DNA from: Acidithiobacillus sulfurivorans
Lineage (GTDB): Bacteria > Pseudomonadota > Gammaproteobacteria > Acidithiobacillales > Acidithiobacillaceae
DNA: 52,456 nt
Reading direction: 5' to 3'
Assembly: GCF_018853815.1 (NCBI RefSeq)
Contig: NZ_JAAOMP010000174.1
Location: forward strand, 1-52,456
A program made the translations under genes and the position numbers. This document shows positions 1 to 9,415 of the stretch, in pieces. The notes below the pieces were generated by a model. It worked only from the letters and a program-made list of their open reading frames with translations. It did no database searches and was not told the origin of the DNA. Within the stretch, counting starts at the first letter, position 1. Each line of letters opens with the position of its first letter.

Positions 1-238
1 TGTGTGCAGCCACTAGGCCATCACCGACCCGTTCGCAGGCATCAGCACCAGCACGAACTGCAGCGTTCACCGCACCCGTTTCGCCACGTACCAACACCGT
101 CACATAACCACCACCGACAAACTGACGGCCAATCAAACGCACTTCGGCGGCCTTGGTCATCGCATCAGCCGCTTCAATAGCCGGCACCAAACCACGGGTT
201 TCAATCATACCCAACGCAACACCTGATACATCTGCCAT
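1..238 (-). CDS. csoS1: Carboxysome shell hexamer protein CsoS1 (partial, 3' end outside window)
   Basis: The reverse strand from an ATG at 238 reads [20 protein letters not shown] and continues with the [21 protein letters not shown] core of a BMC-domain protein. BMC hexamers tile the facets of the alpha-carboxysome. About 79 residues of the usual ~98 are present; the C-terminus lies beyond base 1. A strong Shine-Dalgarno (GGAGGGG) lies just upstream. It follows csoS4B on the same strand, the usual cso order. Which CsoS1 paralogue (A, B or C) it is cannot be told from this part. Confidence 0.93.
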   Translation of the reverse strand, partial: MADVSGVALGMIETRGLVPAIEAADAMTKAAEVRLIGRQFVGGGYVTVLVRGETGAVNAAVRAGADACERVGDGLVAAH

Positions 239-282
239 TTGCACCCCTCCTTACGAGAACAAAACCCAATATTGGAAACGTT

Positions 283-528
283 TCAAGGTTCCCAAAAGTC
301 AATGATTCCACCAATGGTCAAATCAGTGTGAATCTCAAAATCGCCCGCCGCATAACGCGCCGCCGAACCTGCTACCGTAAACACCCACTTACCCGGTGGA
401 ACCCCTACGGGATCCATCGCTACATTCAGTTTCCCTGCTGCATCGGACAACACCCGTAATGAACTTTGCTTCAGTCCAGGAACCCGACGGGTGACCACCA
501 GCTCCGAAACCACCTGCATGATCTCCAC
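283..528 (-). CDS. csoS4B: Carboxysome vertex protein CsoS4B (pentamer)
   Basis: This is an 81-aa protein of the EutN/CcmL/CsoS4 family, which forms pentamers that cap the icosahedral vertices of the carboxysome shell. Visible family features are the RRVPGLKQSSLRVL start, the DPVGVPPGKWVFTVAGSAAR core and the LTIGGIIDFW end. I chose the GTG at 528, two bases after the csoS4A stop, because the resulting MEIMQV start fits the family. An ATG at 519 is the alternative. It is translationally close to csoS4A in one operon. Confidence 0.92.
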   Translation of the reverse strand: MEIMQVVSELVVTRRVPGLKQSSLRVLSDAAGKLNVAMDPVGVPPGKWVFTVAGSAARYAAGDFEIHTDLTIGGIIDFWEP

Positions 529-530
529 GA

Positions 531-782
531 CTACAGCGGGTCCCAGTTATCAATAATACCGATAATCGTAAGATCTGATGGGTAATCCTTACTGCCAGCG
601 GCTTCGCGCGCTGCCGAAGATCCCACACAAATCACCCAATCACCGGGAATACAACCAATGGCATCTACGGCCAGAGAGCGTGGGCCATCTTCTTTCTCCT
701 GAACTACCAGTAAGGGACGATGACCCATTTCCGCAATACGATTGGTCGATACCAGAGTTTTCTCCACACGCATGATCTTCAT
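531..782 (-). CDS. csoS4A: Carboxysome vertex protein CsoS4A (pentamer)
   Basis: This is an 83-aa EutN/CcmL-type protein, paralogous to the following CsoS4B. It has the conserved DAIGCIPGDWVICVGSSAAR core and LTIIGIIDNWDP end. It should cap shell vertices as a pentamer. The ATG at 782 overlaps the csoS3 stop by four bases, implying translational coupling. Two csoS4 genes in tandem are standard in alpha-carboxysome operons. Confidence 0.92.
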   Translation of the reverse strand: MKIMRVEKTLVSTNRIAEMGHRPLLVVQEKEDGPRSLAVDAIGCIPGDWVICVGSSAAREAAGSKDYPSDLTIIGIIDNWDPL

Positions 783-2338
783 GGGAGTGGCACCTCCTCC
801 AATGGGCTACCCAGTTTCTGATTCTGGATGCTGCCGTGTAAATAAAGCATACCTGCGGACAGTAAATCACTGTACCGTGCACGAATAGCTGCTGCCACGC
901 GCTGTAACTTGATAATAATACGTTCTCTGTGGCCGGGGACATTGGCGTCATAACTGTAGTGAATCGCCATGGGTATGGGTAAACCCTGTTCGACATTCAG
1001 ATGCCGAAAAATTTTGACTCCCACGTCCAGATCCGCAGCACCTTCCTCCACCGTATCGAGGCGGGCAAAGTAAGCCAGATTACGCACCTGCAATTCCTGA
1101 AACCCATCACCAATACTGATAAAGCGTTCGCCATGGCCTTTGTCCGGATACCAGCCACCGTAATTTTCAGCGACGTATTCTATCTGGCTCAAATTGTTGA
1201 TGAGCAAATTGGCCATCAAGCGCCGCATCCCGTCATGCGGCTTGCCCACACCCTGTCCCCAGCCGCCGACGTCGCTAACATTCTCAATAGCTTCATAAAT
1301 CGTGAGGCGCGCCTGATCGGCATTCATACCCAGAGTCTTTTTATAGAGTTCGGCATTATCCACAAAGCGGAACAAACTCAAATCTCCCCGACTATCCGGC
1401 ACATGAATGCGAATCGCATCAGTATCCGTATCGAGGCCAATCAGCAAAATATCGGTACTGGCCCCACAACAAAAAGCATTTTCGATACCTTGACGAAACT
1501 GTTGCAAGCGTTCGAGAGCCGCTTCCATGGCTACTTTTTCATTACTCTGATGTGCGGCGCATCCTTGATGCGTGGGGTCCAGTGAACTGCCATGATATAC
1601 GGCCACCTTCAAATACCGGGTGCCACTATCAGAAGTACTGGGATACCCCTCACGGAAGCGCCGTAATTCTGCCGCCTGCCAATCAAGAATATCGTCCTCC
1701 ACATCAAACAAAGTGCCGGCAAATGCAGAGCGTCGCAGCAAATCCGAAGCAGGCAACCGTAAAATATAGGGAAATAACCCTTTCAAGCGACCGTCAGCGC
1801 AAGCCGAAACATTGACTGCATGAAAACCACAATCGACCAGCAAGGCATCGAGGCTTTGGCCATCGGCCAGTTCCTGATGAATACGCTGTGAAAATTGCTC
1901 GACACCTGCCGTCAATGCCGAAAATACGCTGGAACTATACAAGGTCGGCACATCCACCCCATGAATCCACGACCTCTCCAAAACGGCTTCAGGAAAGGGG
2001 TGACCTAAATGCTGTTCTGCTAGACGGTTAGCCTGCTCGGTAAAGTCACGCGATGCGCCCAAAGCAGCCACTTCTTTCAGAACCGGCACAATTTCATCAA
2101 AGCGCCGTTTGATACTTGCTTCGCATCGGGCCAGACGATCATTTTCGGCTTTATTCACCAGGGCATGGTGGCATTGGCGTGCGGGCAGGCTGGCGCAGGC
2201 TGGATGCACAGCCGGCTTACCGTCAGCCTGCTGGGGAACCTGAACATGCTCAGCCTGAGAGAACTGCCTGGCCATGGGCATAGGTATGGAACCTGGTATA
2301 CCTATACCACGCATGCGTCTGATTTTGCGTGTGTCCAA
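779..2338 (-). CDS. csoS3: Carboxysomal carbonic anhydrase CsoSCA (CsoS3)
   Basis: This 519-aa shell-associated carbonic anhydrase converts bicarbonate to CO2 for RuBisCO inside the carboxysome. The beta-class site is visible: Cys180-x-Asp182-x-Arg184 (ACADGR), His249 (VYHG) and Cys260 (HQGCAAH). The Cys-His-Cys spacing of 69 and 11 residues matches what I recall of the characterised Halothiobacillus enzyme. The C-terminal half is the degenerate duplicated catalytic domain of this family. I used the TTG at 2338 with GAGGG about 8 bases upstream; ATGs at codons 9 and 20 are alternatives. The basic N-terminus is probably flexible. Confidence 0.93.
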   Translation of the reverse strand: MDTRKIRRMRGIGIPGSIPMPMARQFSQAEHVQVPQQADGKPAVHPACASLPARQCHHALVNKAENDRLARCEASIKRRFDEIVPVLKEVAALGASRDFTEQANRLAEQHLGHPFPEAVLERSWIHGVDVPTLYSSSVFSALTAGVEQFSQRIHQELADGQSLDALLVDCGFHAVNVSACADGRLKGLFPYILRLPASDLLRRSAFAGTLFDVEDDILDWQAAELRRFREGYPSTSDSGTRYLKVAVYHGSSLDPTHQGCAAHQSNEKVAMEAALERLQQFRQGIENAFCCGASTDILLIGLDTDTDAIRIHVPDSRGDLSLFRFVDNAELYKKTLGMNADQARLTIYEAIENVSDVGGWGQGVGKPHDGMRRLMANLLINNLSQIEYVAENYGGWYPDKGHGERFISIGDGFQELQVRNLAYFARLDTVEEGAADLDVGVKIFRHLNVEQGLPIPMAIHYSYDANVPGHRERIIIKLQRVAAAIRARYSDLLSAGMLYLHGSIQNQKLGSPLEEVPLP

Positions 2339-2394
2339 GCTTCAGCCCTCAACCTGCAGAGCTGAATTATCCCGGAACAGATGCAGAAAATGCA

Positions 2395-4926
2395 TCATCC
2401 TCGTGCGCCTCCGGAATAAGTGACCAATGAACCCCGTGAAGAACTCCCGCTGCTGCCGGTCAACTTGGATTCACTCAACGCTGCCGACAAAGCCTGCCCT
2501 TTGTTTACGCCCGCAGACATGACACAAATTTTCGCATCACCGCGTTGCGTAGGATTACGCTTTTGGGCCCAGTGTCCTTCCGTGCCGGTGACGCGCTTAC
2601 TCCGACTCCAGTCGTCACCAGTAATCTTCCAAGCACCACGTTCGGGCACAGCCATTTCCGAAGAGACTGCTCCCGGGCTGGCAGGCATGCCTGGCTGCAC
2701 GGCAAGCGGAGTACCTTGCAGCACTTCCCGGGTCCGGAACTCCGGCGTACCGGTCACCAGCCCTCTTGCCAGATTGACCGGGCCAGTGACGCGATCATTC
2801 TGATCCGCACTATTGCCGGTAATACGATTGGGCATCTGCCGGGACGGAGGAACAATACTGAAGTCCTGCGGCGCATTCACTACGGCCTGGGGAGACTGTG
2901 GAGCAACCGGGGCGTCCACAAAACGGGTGCTGGCCGGTGCCACTTGTGCCATGGCCTGTTTTTTGAGCGCACAGTTACTGCAGCATGCCGGTTCCTCTTG
3001 AGGCGTACTTGAAGCTATGGCTGACTGCATCACGGCCTCCTGAGGAGTTGATTCAGGCAGATTGCTGAGAGCATCCCCCGCGTAGGGTGTTCCAGAAACG
3101 GCTGAAAATGCCCCGACCTCATTACCTGTTACATTTTCTGAGGGTGTTAGCAACGGTCCACTGACCAACTGTCCAGTAGCGGTCCGAGTGACACCCACTT
3201 TAGGAGCTTCAGCATGCGGAGTGCTCGCGCATGCAGCATAATGCTCTGCCCCATAATATTCCGTACCGGTGACGGGCAAGCACTCTCCACGCTCGTCACC
3301 TGACATTTTTGGGTGTGAACTCACTCCTGTCCCTGTCAGAGCGGTACCCGACAGGCTGGACATCATTCCCACCTTATCCACGCCACCGCCGCACAAGTTC
3401 GCCACAGCGTAACCTGTACCGGTTACCCGTTGACAACTACCAGGCTCATTACCAGTGACTTTTTCAGAACGATCTACCAGATTGCCGGTAATACGCAGCC
3501 CCTTATCGGTACTACTGATACCGACCTTGGCAGGTACCGGTTCCGGTGCCGCCGTACGGCATAAAGACTGAAAGGTTTCCTGACTCAGATACTCCGTACC
3601 GGTAACCGGCCGACATTCACCGGAGTCCAGTCCCGTAATTTTGCTTGAGCTGTCCACCGCTGTTCCGGAAATCTGTTCACCTGCCAGGGTGTGCGTTTGC
3701 GAAACCTTGGGTGGTGCGCCGTTAATGGTCATCCGGGCCACTCCAGCATCAGAATACTGGGAACCCGTAATCCGCTGCTGAACGCCCGTCTCGGAACCCG
3801 TCACAGCAATGGTTCTTGCTTCATCGGAGCCACTGATCGGCAAGCGTTGTTTCGCCGAAATACCCATCGCCACTTTCTGAGGCCGGGCTGGCAACTCTGA
3901 CTGACAAAATGCACCAAAGTTTTCCATGCTCAGGTATTCGGTACCCGTGACTGCCGTACACGTACCGGCTTCATCACCAGTCACTTCAGCAGATCGGCCC
4001 AGTTGCGTGCCAGACACAGACTGCCGCGCAGTGGTACTGGACTGCCCTACCTTGGCAGGATTAGGCGCCGGACGACTGTTGCAAAAACTGGTGAACTGAT
4101 CAGTGCCAACATATTCGGTACCGGTAATTCCCCGACAGGATCCGGCCTCATTACCAGTAACTGCAGCCTGGCGAGTCACTTGCGTTCCGGTTACTTCAGA
4201 GCCTATCAAAGTGGTATCCACTTCGACTTTCTGTGGGGCCCGATACTTCCTGGAACGTAACTGACCGGCAGCTTGAGCAGGCTGAGTACGACCCCGACCA
4301 TGTTCTGCCTGTTCCTGGCGATGTAAACGGGCAAATTCCCGGCCATTACCATTTTGCAGATAACGCAAGCGTGCGGCGGCAGAACTCAGACCACGCATTA
4401 CGGTCAGTGCTACCTTACCCTTCTGGGAGAGAGTCTGACGCCGCGCCTTGCAGAGCTGTCGCACTGAACTTTCGCGCCAGGCAAAATCAGACGGGTTTGA
4501 CTCAACCATTTCACATACAGAATCCAGAAAAGATTCTTCCACACCGGGAATCAGCGGCTGCTCAACATTTTCAGCCACCGTCACTGCTTGGCTGCTTTCT
4601 GCCGGGGCAGCCCGACGACGGCTGCGCGAACGCCGTTGTTCCGGATCAGACCAACACTGCGCACCCGTACATCTTTGGGCACGATGCGCTAATGCGGCTT
4701 CTCTTCCGGTGTTTTTCTGGGACATGTTATCAATTTGTACAGATGGCGACATGACCACTGCGGATGCTGTGGAATCTGTCTTCATCGAATTCGGTACAGA
4801 CTTTGGCTCAGCAGCTGCTGGCACTGACCGTGTTCTTTCGGTTTGCTTGCGCACGGCCTGCTGGCGCCGCATCTTCTGCGCCAAAGCCCGACCACGCAAG
4901 TGACCGGAAGCGGATAATTCAGACAT
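2395..4926 (-). CDS. csoS2: Carboxysome assembly scaffold CsoS2
   Basis: This 843-aa, largely disordered repeat protein links RuBisCO to the shell during alpha-carboxysome assembly. The first ~210 residues carry about four basic helical repeats (e.g. GRALAQKMRRQQAVRK and RQLCKARRQTLSQKGK), which in this family bind RuBisCO. Residues about 230-630 hold about seven middle repeats with paired VTG/ITGTEY motifs, several with a cysteine after GxxC or FxxFC. The C-terminus (KITGDDW, VTGTEG, final SGSSSRGSLVTYSGGARG) is the shell-anchoring peptide. The ATG at 4926 has an AAGGGAGG ribosome site. A possible frameshift tract is listed separately. Confidence 0.94.
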   Translation of the reverse strand: MSELSASGHLRGRALAQKMRRQQAVRKQTERTRSVPAAAEPKSVPNSMKTDSTASAVVMSPSVQIDNMSQKNTGREAALAHRAQRCTGAQCWSDPEQRRSRSRRRAAPAESSQAVTVAENVEQPLIPGVEESFLDSVCEMVESNPSDFAWRESSVRQLCKARRQTLSQKGKVALTVMRGLSSAAARLRYLQNGNGREFARLHRQEQAEHGRGRTQPAQAAGQLRSRKYRAPQKVEVDTTLIGSEVTGTQVTRQAAVTGNEAGSCRGITGTEYVGTDQFTSFCNSRPAPNPAKVGQSSTTARQSVSGTQLGRSAEVTGDEAGTCTAVTGTEYLSMENFGAFCQSELPARPQKVAMGISAKQRLPISGSDEARTIAVTGSETGVQQRITGSQYSDAGVARMTINGAPPKVSQTHTLAGEQISGTAVDSSSKITGLDSGECRPVTGTEYLSQETFQSLCRTAAPEPVPAKVGISSTDKGLRITGNLVDRSEKVTGNEPGSCQRVTGTGYAVANLCGGGVDKVGMMSSLSGTALTGTGVSSHPKMSGDERGECLPVTGTEYYGAEHYAACASTPHAEAPKVGVTRTATGQLVSGPLLTPSENVTGNEVGAFSAVSGTPYAGDALSNLPESTPQEAVMQSAIASSTPQEEPACCSNCALKKQAMAQVAPASTRFVDAPVAPQSPQAVVNAPQDFSIVPPSRQMPNRITGNSADQNDRVTGPVNLARGLVTGTPEFRTREVLQGTPLAVQPGMPASPGAVSSEMAVPERGAWKITGDDWSRSKRVTGTEGHWAQKRNPTQRGDAKICVMSAGVNKGQALSAALSESKLTGSSGSSSRGSLVTYSGGARG
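2959..2967 (-). promoter_or_regulatory. Candidate programmed frameshift tract in csoS2
   Basis: On the coding strand codons 654-656 read CTC AAA AAA, followed by CAG: a six-A run. It sits just after the Cys-rich linker between the middle repeats and the C-terminal region. Slipping to the -1 frame here reads 49 more codons before TAG, giving a truncated form of about 705 aa without the shell-anchoring end. A GGCC...GGCC pairing lies downstream. Programmed frameshifting making short and long CsoS2 is known in some alpha-carboxysomes, but this exact tract is my inference and is not a perfect X XXY YYZ heptamer. Confidence 0.3.
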
Positions 4927-4944
4927 ATTGCCTCCCTTGATGTA

Positions 4945-4967
4945 GCCGCCGTAAAAAACACGGCGGC
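4945..4967 (-). promoter_or_regulatory. Stem-loop between cbbS and csoS2
   Basis: GCCGCCGT and ACGGCGGC form a perfect 8-bp GC-rich stem around a 7-base loop. It sits between the cbbS stop and the csoS2 ribosome site. No U-run follows on the transcribed strand, so it is more likely an mRNA-stabilising or processing element than a terminator. Such an element could keep cbbLS levels above those of the shell genes. Confidence 0.55.
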
Positions 4968-4987
4968 TTCGTCACTGCTGCCCCTGT

Positions 4988-5320
4988 TCAGGAGCCCCGG
5001 TAAACCACAAACGCCAGACCTTGGCTCTGGGTGTAGTTGTCGTAACCGATCAACTTCACCAGATGACCCGGGTATTCGCGGTGGCAGGCTTCCAACTCCG
5101 CCAGAATGGCGTCAACACTTCTTTCGCCAAACATGGGAAGCTTCCACATATACCAGTAATGCGTGAACGAACGACTGGGCTCTACATGTTCTACTGCAGG
5201 GTTCCAACCCTGAGCGACAATGTACTGAATTTGAGCCCGAATCTGTTCAGCAGACATGGGGGGCAGGTATGAAAACGTCTCATACCGGCGGACTTGCTTA
5301 TAATCTTGCACATCGGCCAT
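4988..5320 (-). CDS. cbbS: RuBisCO small subunit, form I (carboxysomal)
   Basis: This 110-aa small subunit of ribulose-1,5-bisphosphate carboxylase/oxygenase forms the L8S8 enzyme with CbbL. Typical features are the [19 protein letters not shown] start, a [11 protein letters not shown] segment, [12 protein letters not shown] and the final GLAFVVYRG. The ATG at 5320 is preceded by GGAGG. It lies 40 bases after cbbL and before csoS2, the carboxysomal arrangement. Confidence 0.96.
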   Translation of the reverse strand: MADVQDYKQVRRYETFSYLPPMSAEQIRAQIQYIVAQGWNPAVEHVEPSRSFTHYWYMWKLPMFGERSVDAILAELEACHREYPGHLVKLIGYDNYTQSQGLAFVVYRGS

Positions 5321-5360
5321 GATGACCTCCTTCCTGAATAAGCTGATGAATTACCAGAAA

Positions 5361-6779
5361 TTAGCGGTTCTGTACGTCGAGCTTGTCGACCGTATCGAAC
5401 TCAAACTTGATTTCTTTCCAGGTTTCCAGAGCGATCTTGAGTTCTGGCGAATGGCGAGCTGCATTCATCAACACTTCCTTGCCTTCCTTCTCGATCTCGA
5501 CGCCACGGTTACGGGCTTCTACGCACGCTTCCAGAGCCACGCGGTTAGCCGCCGCACCTGCCGCATTACCCCACGGGTGACCCAGAGTACCGCCACCAAA
5601 CTGCAGTACGGAGTCATCACCGAAAATACTCACCAGTGCCGGCATATGCCACACGTGAATACCACCGGAAGCCACGGCAAAGGCACCGGGCATGGAGCCC
5701 CAATCCTGATCAAAGAAAATACCGCGACTGCGATCTTCAGGAATGTAGGATTCGCGAAGCAGGTCAATCCAGCCCAGGGTAGAAGCGCGATCGCCTTCCA
5801 GCTTACCGACCACGGTACCGGTATGGAGGTGATCACCACCGGACAAACGCAGGGCCTTGGTCAACACCCGGAAGTGAATACCATGGTTGGGGTTACGGTC
5901 GATAACCGCATGCATGGCGCGGTGAACATGCAACAGTATGCCATTTTTGCGGCACCAGCGGGCCAAACCGGTATTTGCACAGAAACCACCGGTGAGGAAG
6001 TCATGCATGATGATGGGCATACCCAGTTCTTTGGCGAACTCGGCGCGCTCGTACATTTCTTCCGGAGAAGGCGCGGTCACGTTCAGATAGTGACCCTTGC
6101 GCTCACCCGTCTGGGCTTCGGCATTGTGGATGGCATCAGCCACGAACAGGAAGCGGTCACGCCAGCGCATGAAAGGCTGGGAATTGACGTTTTCGTCATC
6201 CTTGGTGAAATCCAGACCACCACGCAGGGCTTCATATACTGCACGACCGTAATTCTTGGCAGAAAGACCCAGCTTGGGCTTGATGGTACAACCCAGCATC
6301 GGCCGGCCATACTTGTCGAGCAAGTCACGTTCTACCTGAATACCATGGGACGGACCGTTACAGGTCATGACGTAATGCAGCGGGAAGCGCACGTCTTCCA
6401 GACGCAGGGCACGAACCGCTTTAAATCCGAATACGTTACCCACCAGCGAGGTGAACACGTTAACCACCGAACCTTCTTCAAAAAGGTCGATCGGATATGC
6501 GATGAACGCATAGAAAGCCGCGTCGTCACCGGGGACGTCTTCAATGCGATACGCACGACCCTTGTAGTAGTCCATGTCGGTAAGCAGGTCAGTCCAGACC
6601 GTAGTCCAGGTGCCGGTAGATGATTCTGCGGCTACTGCCGCCGCTGCTTCTTCCCGATCCACACCGGCCTGCGGGATAATCTTGAAACACGCCAAAAGAT
6701 CCGACTCGAGCGGCACGTAGTCCGGAGCCCAATATGTGTGGCGGTACTCCTTGACGCCGGCTTCATATTTACCAGCCAT
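5361..6779 (-). CDS. cbbL: RuBisCO large subunit, form I (carboxysomal)
   Basis: This 472-aa large subunit catalyses carboxylation of ribulose 1,5-bisphosphate in the Calvin cycle. The active-site motifs are intact: TIKPKLGLS (Lys167 and Lys169) and [10 protein letters not shown], where Lys193 is the carbamylated residue and Asp195/Glu196 bind magnesium. HVHRAMHA and the [15 protein letters not shown] loop (mobile Lys) are also present. The AGGAGG site lies 6 bases before the ATG at 6779. Linkage to cbbS and cso genes marks it as the carboxysomal form I enzyme. It is first in the operon and divergent from cbbR. Confidence 0.98.
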   Translation of the reverse strand: MAGKYEAGVKEYRHTYWAPDYVPLESDLLACFKIIPQAGVDREEAAAAVAAESSTGTWTTVWTDLLTDMDYYKGRAYRIEDVPGDDAAFYAFIAYPIDLFEEGSVVNVFTSLVGNVFGFKAVRALRLEDVRFPLHYVMTCNGPSHGIQVERDLLDKYGRPMLGCTIKPKLGLSAKNYGRAVYEALRGGLDFTKDDENVNSQPFMRWRDRFLFVADAIHNAEAQTGERKGHYLNVTAPSPEEMYERAEFAKELGMPIIMHDFLTGGFCANTGLARWCRKNGILLHVHRAMHAVIDRNPNHGIHFRVLTKALRLSGGDHLHTGTVVGKLEGDRASTLGWIDLLRESYIPEDRSRGIFFDQDWGSMPGAFAVASGGIHVWHMPALVSIFGDDSVLQFGGGTLGHPWGNAAGAAANRVALEACVEARNRGVEIEKEGKEVLMNAARHSPELKIALETWKEIKFEFDTVDKLDVQNR

Positions 6780-6852
6780 AAGATTCCTCCTAAAGTATCA
6801 GTCTAACTTGACCTGCAAAGCTGTAACCCTTGACGAATGTACAAAGTGCATT

Positions 6853-6892
6853 CCATAAGGTAAAGTAAAAAGAAATTAATATTACCTTTTGG
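6853..6892. promoter_or_regulatory. Candidate CbbR operator in the cbbR-cbbL intergenic region
   Basis: An 11-bp inverted repeat with one mismatch, CCATAAGGTAA (6853-6863) and TTACCTTTTGG (6882-6892), lies in the 125-bp gap between the divergent cbbR and cbbL genes. LysR-type regulators such as CbbR bind interrupted dyads here and control both directions. The right arm ends 12 bases before the cbbR start codon, consistent with autorepression. No clear -35/-10 pair could be assigned. Confidence 0.5.
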
Positions 6893-6904
6893 AAAAGTAA
6901 AACC

Positions 6905-7801
6905 TTGATAATCCGCCATCCGACCCTGCACCAATTACGTATTTTTACGGTGCTTGCGCGACACCTTAACATGACCCGCGCTGCAACGGAATTACACCAG
7001 ACGCCTTCTGCACTGTCCATACAGATCAAACAACTTTCTGAGACCGCCGGTGAGCCTCTGTATGAACAAATGGGCAAAAAACTTTACCTCACTGCTGCCG
7101 GAGAAGCCGTTGCCAGAGCCGGCAACGACATCCTGCGCCGTCTGGATGCGCTGAATCAGGAGCTTAACGCCCAGCGCAATCTCGAATCCGGGACGCTCAA
7201 CCTGTCCATCATTTCGACGGCAGAGTATTTTGCGCCACGCCTCATTGGCACTTTCTGCAAGGAACATGCAGGTATTGAAGTTCACCTAGAAATTGCCAAT
7301 CGCGACACCATCCTTGAAAGACTCAAGCAAAACCTCGACGACATTTACATCATGGGTCAGGTTCCCGATGATATTGATGGTGTTGCCCGCCCCTTTATGG
7401 ATAATCCGCTGGTTGTACTGGCTCCTGGCGATCACCCGTTAGCTGAACAATCCCGCATTACCCCGGAGCAACTAAAAGACGAAGCCTTTATTCTCCGGGA
7501 AGAAGGTTCCGGAACCCGGCTGACTGCCCAGAATTTCTTCCAGGAACAGGGGGTCCAGCTGAAAGTCAGAATGACCATGAGCAGCAATGAAGCGGTCAAG
7601 CAGCTGGTCGCCGGCGGACTGGGGCTGAGCGTCCTGTCCCTCAACACCATTGCTGCCGAAGCCAATGCCGGAAACATTGCCATTCTGGATGTCGTGGGTT
7701 TCCCCATTCTCAGGCAATGGCACGCCGTACATCGCAAGAACAAACGGTTAACCGCCGTAGCGCAAAAGTTCATGGACTTTTTGCTGGAAGGTAATTATTG
7801 A
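6905..7801 (+). CDS. cbbR: LysR-type transcriptional regulator CbbR
   Basis: This 298-aa LysR-family protein has an N-terminal winged helix (LHQLRIFTVLARHLNMTRAA and SALSIQIKQLSE) and a C-terminal effector-binding domain. CbbR proteins activate Calvin-cycle operons in response to metabolites. Placement directly divergent from cbbL supports this identity. I used the TTG at 6905 with GGAAAAG upstream, since the next ATG (6971) would remove part of the HTH. The paralogue class cannot be told from sequence alone. Confidence 0.92.
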   Translation: MIIRHPTLHQLRIFTVLARHLNMTRAATELHQTPSALSIQIKQLSETAGEPLYEQMGKKLYLTAAGEAVARAGNDILRRLDALNQELNAQRNLESGTLNLSIISTAEYFAPRLIGTFCKEHAGIEVHLEIANRDTILERLKQNLDDIYIMGQVPDDIDGVARPFMDNPLVVLAPGDHPLAEQSRITPEQLKDEAFILREEGSGTRLTAQNFFQEQGVQLKVRMTMSSNEAVKQLVAGGLGLSVLSLNTIAAEANAGNIAILDVVGFPILRQWHAVHRKNKRLTAVAQKFMDFLLEGNY

Positions 7802-7864
7802 TCTTGGCTGATTCAAACGGCCGTGCCATTATTCCGGGATGCTTCCGTCCTTTTTTGTGCATTT

Positions 7865-9415
7865 ATGAGTAAACACCCACTGCGTAGTGTATTGAAAGTC
7901 GGAAGCAACACCATGCTTTCCCGACTGCTCGGTTTCGCCCGCGACATTATTCTTGCGCACTTGTTCGGGGCCGGGGAAATGGCTGATGCTTTTTTTGTGG
8001 CCTTCCGGATTCCCAACCTGTTTCGGCGACTATTTGGAGAAGGCGCCTTCTCGCAATCTTTTGTTCCGGTTCTGGGAGAGTACCGGGCGCAGCGCACGAC
8101 GGCGGAAGCCCAGGCTTTTGTCGCCGACATCAGTGGCTGGCTGGCCCTGACCCTGGCCATCGTCACCCTGATCGGCATTCTCGGGGCCAGCGCGGTAGTT
8201 TACGCCATAGCTCCAGGCTTTGCTGATAACCCCGGCAAATTCCAGCTGACTGTGGAATTACTGCGTATTACTTTTCCCTATCTCTTTCTGATCTCATTGG
8301 TGGCACTGGCTGGTGGTGTGCTCAATACCTACGGCCATTTTACGGTGCCTGCTTTTACGCCGGTTTTCCTGAATCTCAGCATTATTGCCACGGCATTATT
8401 CTGGGCACCGCATCTTGCCCAACCGGTTATTGCCGTAGCCTGGGGTGTTTTGATAGGTGGCGTGGTGCAACTTCTGTTTCAATTTCCGGCTCTGAAAAAA
8501 CTGGGATATTTACGCTGGCCGCGCCTGCGCCGCCGTGATCCGGGAGTCGCCAAGGTTTTGCGCCTGATGGGGCCAGCCGCTTTCGGCGCATCGGTCGCCC
8601 AGGTCAATTTATTCCTGAATACCATCCTGGCCTCTTTGGTCGGGGCTAATGTGGTTTCATACCTCTATTATTCTGACCGGCTGGTGGAATTTCCTCTGGG
8701 CGTTTTTGGTGTGGCTTTGGGAACCGTAGTATTACCCCTGCTATCCCGTCAGGCGGCTGAGCGTTCTGCGCAATTTCCGGAAACTCTGGACTGGGCTCTG
8801 CGCCTGACCTGGCTGATCGGCCTTCCGGCGACTGTAGGCCTGCTGATTCTGGCGCAGCCACTTCTTATCAGCCTGTTTCGCTATGGTGCATACAGTGCCG
8901 AAGATGCCTGGCAGAGCAGTCTAAGCCTGATGGGTTATGGTATCGGCATATTACCCATCATTGCCGCACGCGTTCTTGCCCCCGCTTTTTACGCGCATCA
9001 AAATACCCGAACACCCGTCCGCTTCGGCATGATCAGCGTTGCGGTCAACATGATCATCAGCCTGATTCTTGCCTGGCCCTTGCAACAACTGGGGTTGGCG
9101 ATTGCCACCAGCACAGCGGCACTGGTGAATGCCATTTTGCTCTGGCGCCGCCTGCATCGGGATGGTCTTTACCAAATACAGGCAGGGTGGTGGCCCTTCC
9201 TGCTGAAATCCAGTGCTATGGCGATCATCATGGGCTTGGTGTTATTTTGCTTGCGAGGCGATACTGCACTGTGGCTTGCCCTGCCGTTGTGGGAAAGACT
9301 ACTGCGGATACTTGGCCTGGTGGGCATAGCCGCTGTTTTATATCTGGGTGGCACCTGGGGTCTGGGTATCCATGAACTGCGCGATATTATCCGAAGGAGA
9401 ACTGACCGTGCCTGA
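7865..9415 (+). CDS. murJ: Lipid II flippase MurJ (MviN)
   Basis: This ~516-aa polytopic membrane protein of the MOP/MATE-like MviN family moves lipid II across the inner membrane for peptidoglycan synthesis. The start MSKHPLRSVLKVGSNTMLSR, then GFARDIILAHLFGAG, is the conserved family N-terminus. The motif FRRLFGEGAFSQSFVPVL and about 14 hydrophobic segments follow. I chose the ATG at 7865 over the upstream GTG at 7823 because it matches the family start; neither has a clear ribosome site. It overlaps the next gene by 8 bases. Confidence 0.93.
   Translation: MSKHPLRSVLKVGSNTMLSRLLGFARDIILAHLFGAGEMADAFFVAFRIPNLFRRLFGEGAFSQSFVPVLGEYRAQRTTAEAQAFVADISGWLALTLAIVTLIGILGASAVVYAIAPGFADNPGKFQLTVELLRITFPYLFLISLVALAGGVLNTYGHFTVPAFTPVFLNLSIIATALFWAPHLAQPVIAVAWGVLIGGVVQLLFQFPALKKLGYLRWPRLRRRDPGVAKVLRLMGPAAFGASVAQVNLFLNTILASLVGANVVSYLYYSDRLVEFPLGVFGVALGTVVLPLLSRQAAERSAQFPETLDWALRLTWLIGLPATVGLLILAQPLLISLFRYGAYSAEDAWQSSLSLMGYGIGILPIIAARVLAPAFYAHQNTRTPVRFGMISVAVNMIISLILAWPLQQLGLAIATSTAALVNAILLWRRLHRDGLYQIQAGWWPFLLKSSAMAIIMGLVLFCLRGDTALWLALPLWERLLRILGLVGIAAVLYLGGTWGLGIHELRDIIRRRTDRA

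Noticed and set aside
5319-6623. 434-codon plus-strand frame
   Set aside because: It is antisense to cbbL, and its protein is a shadow with no family features.
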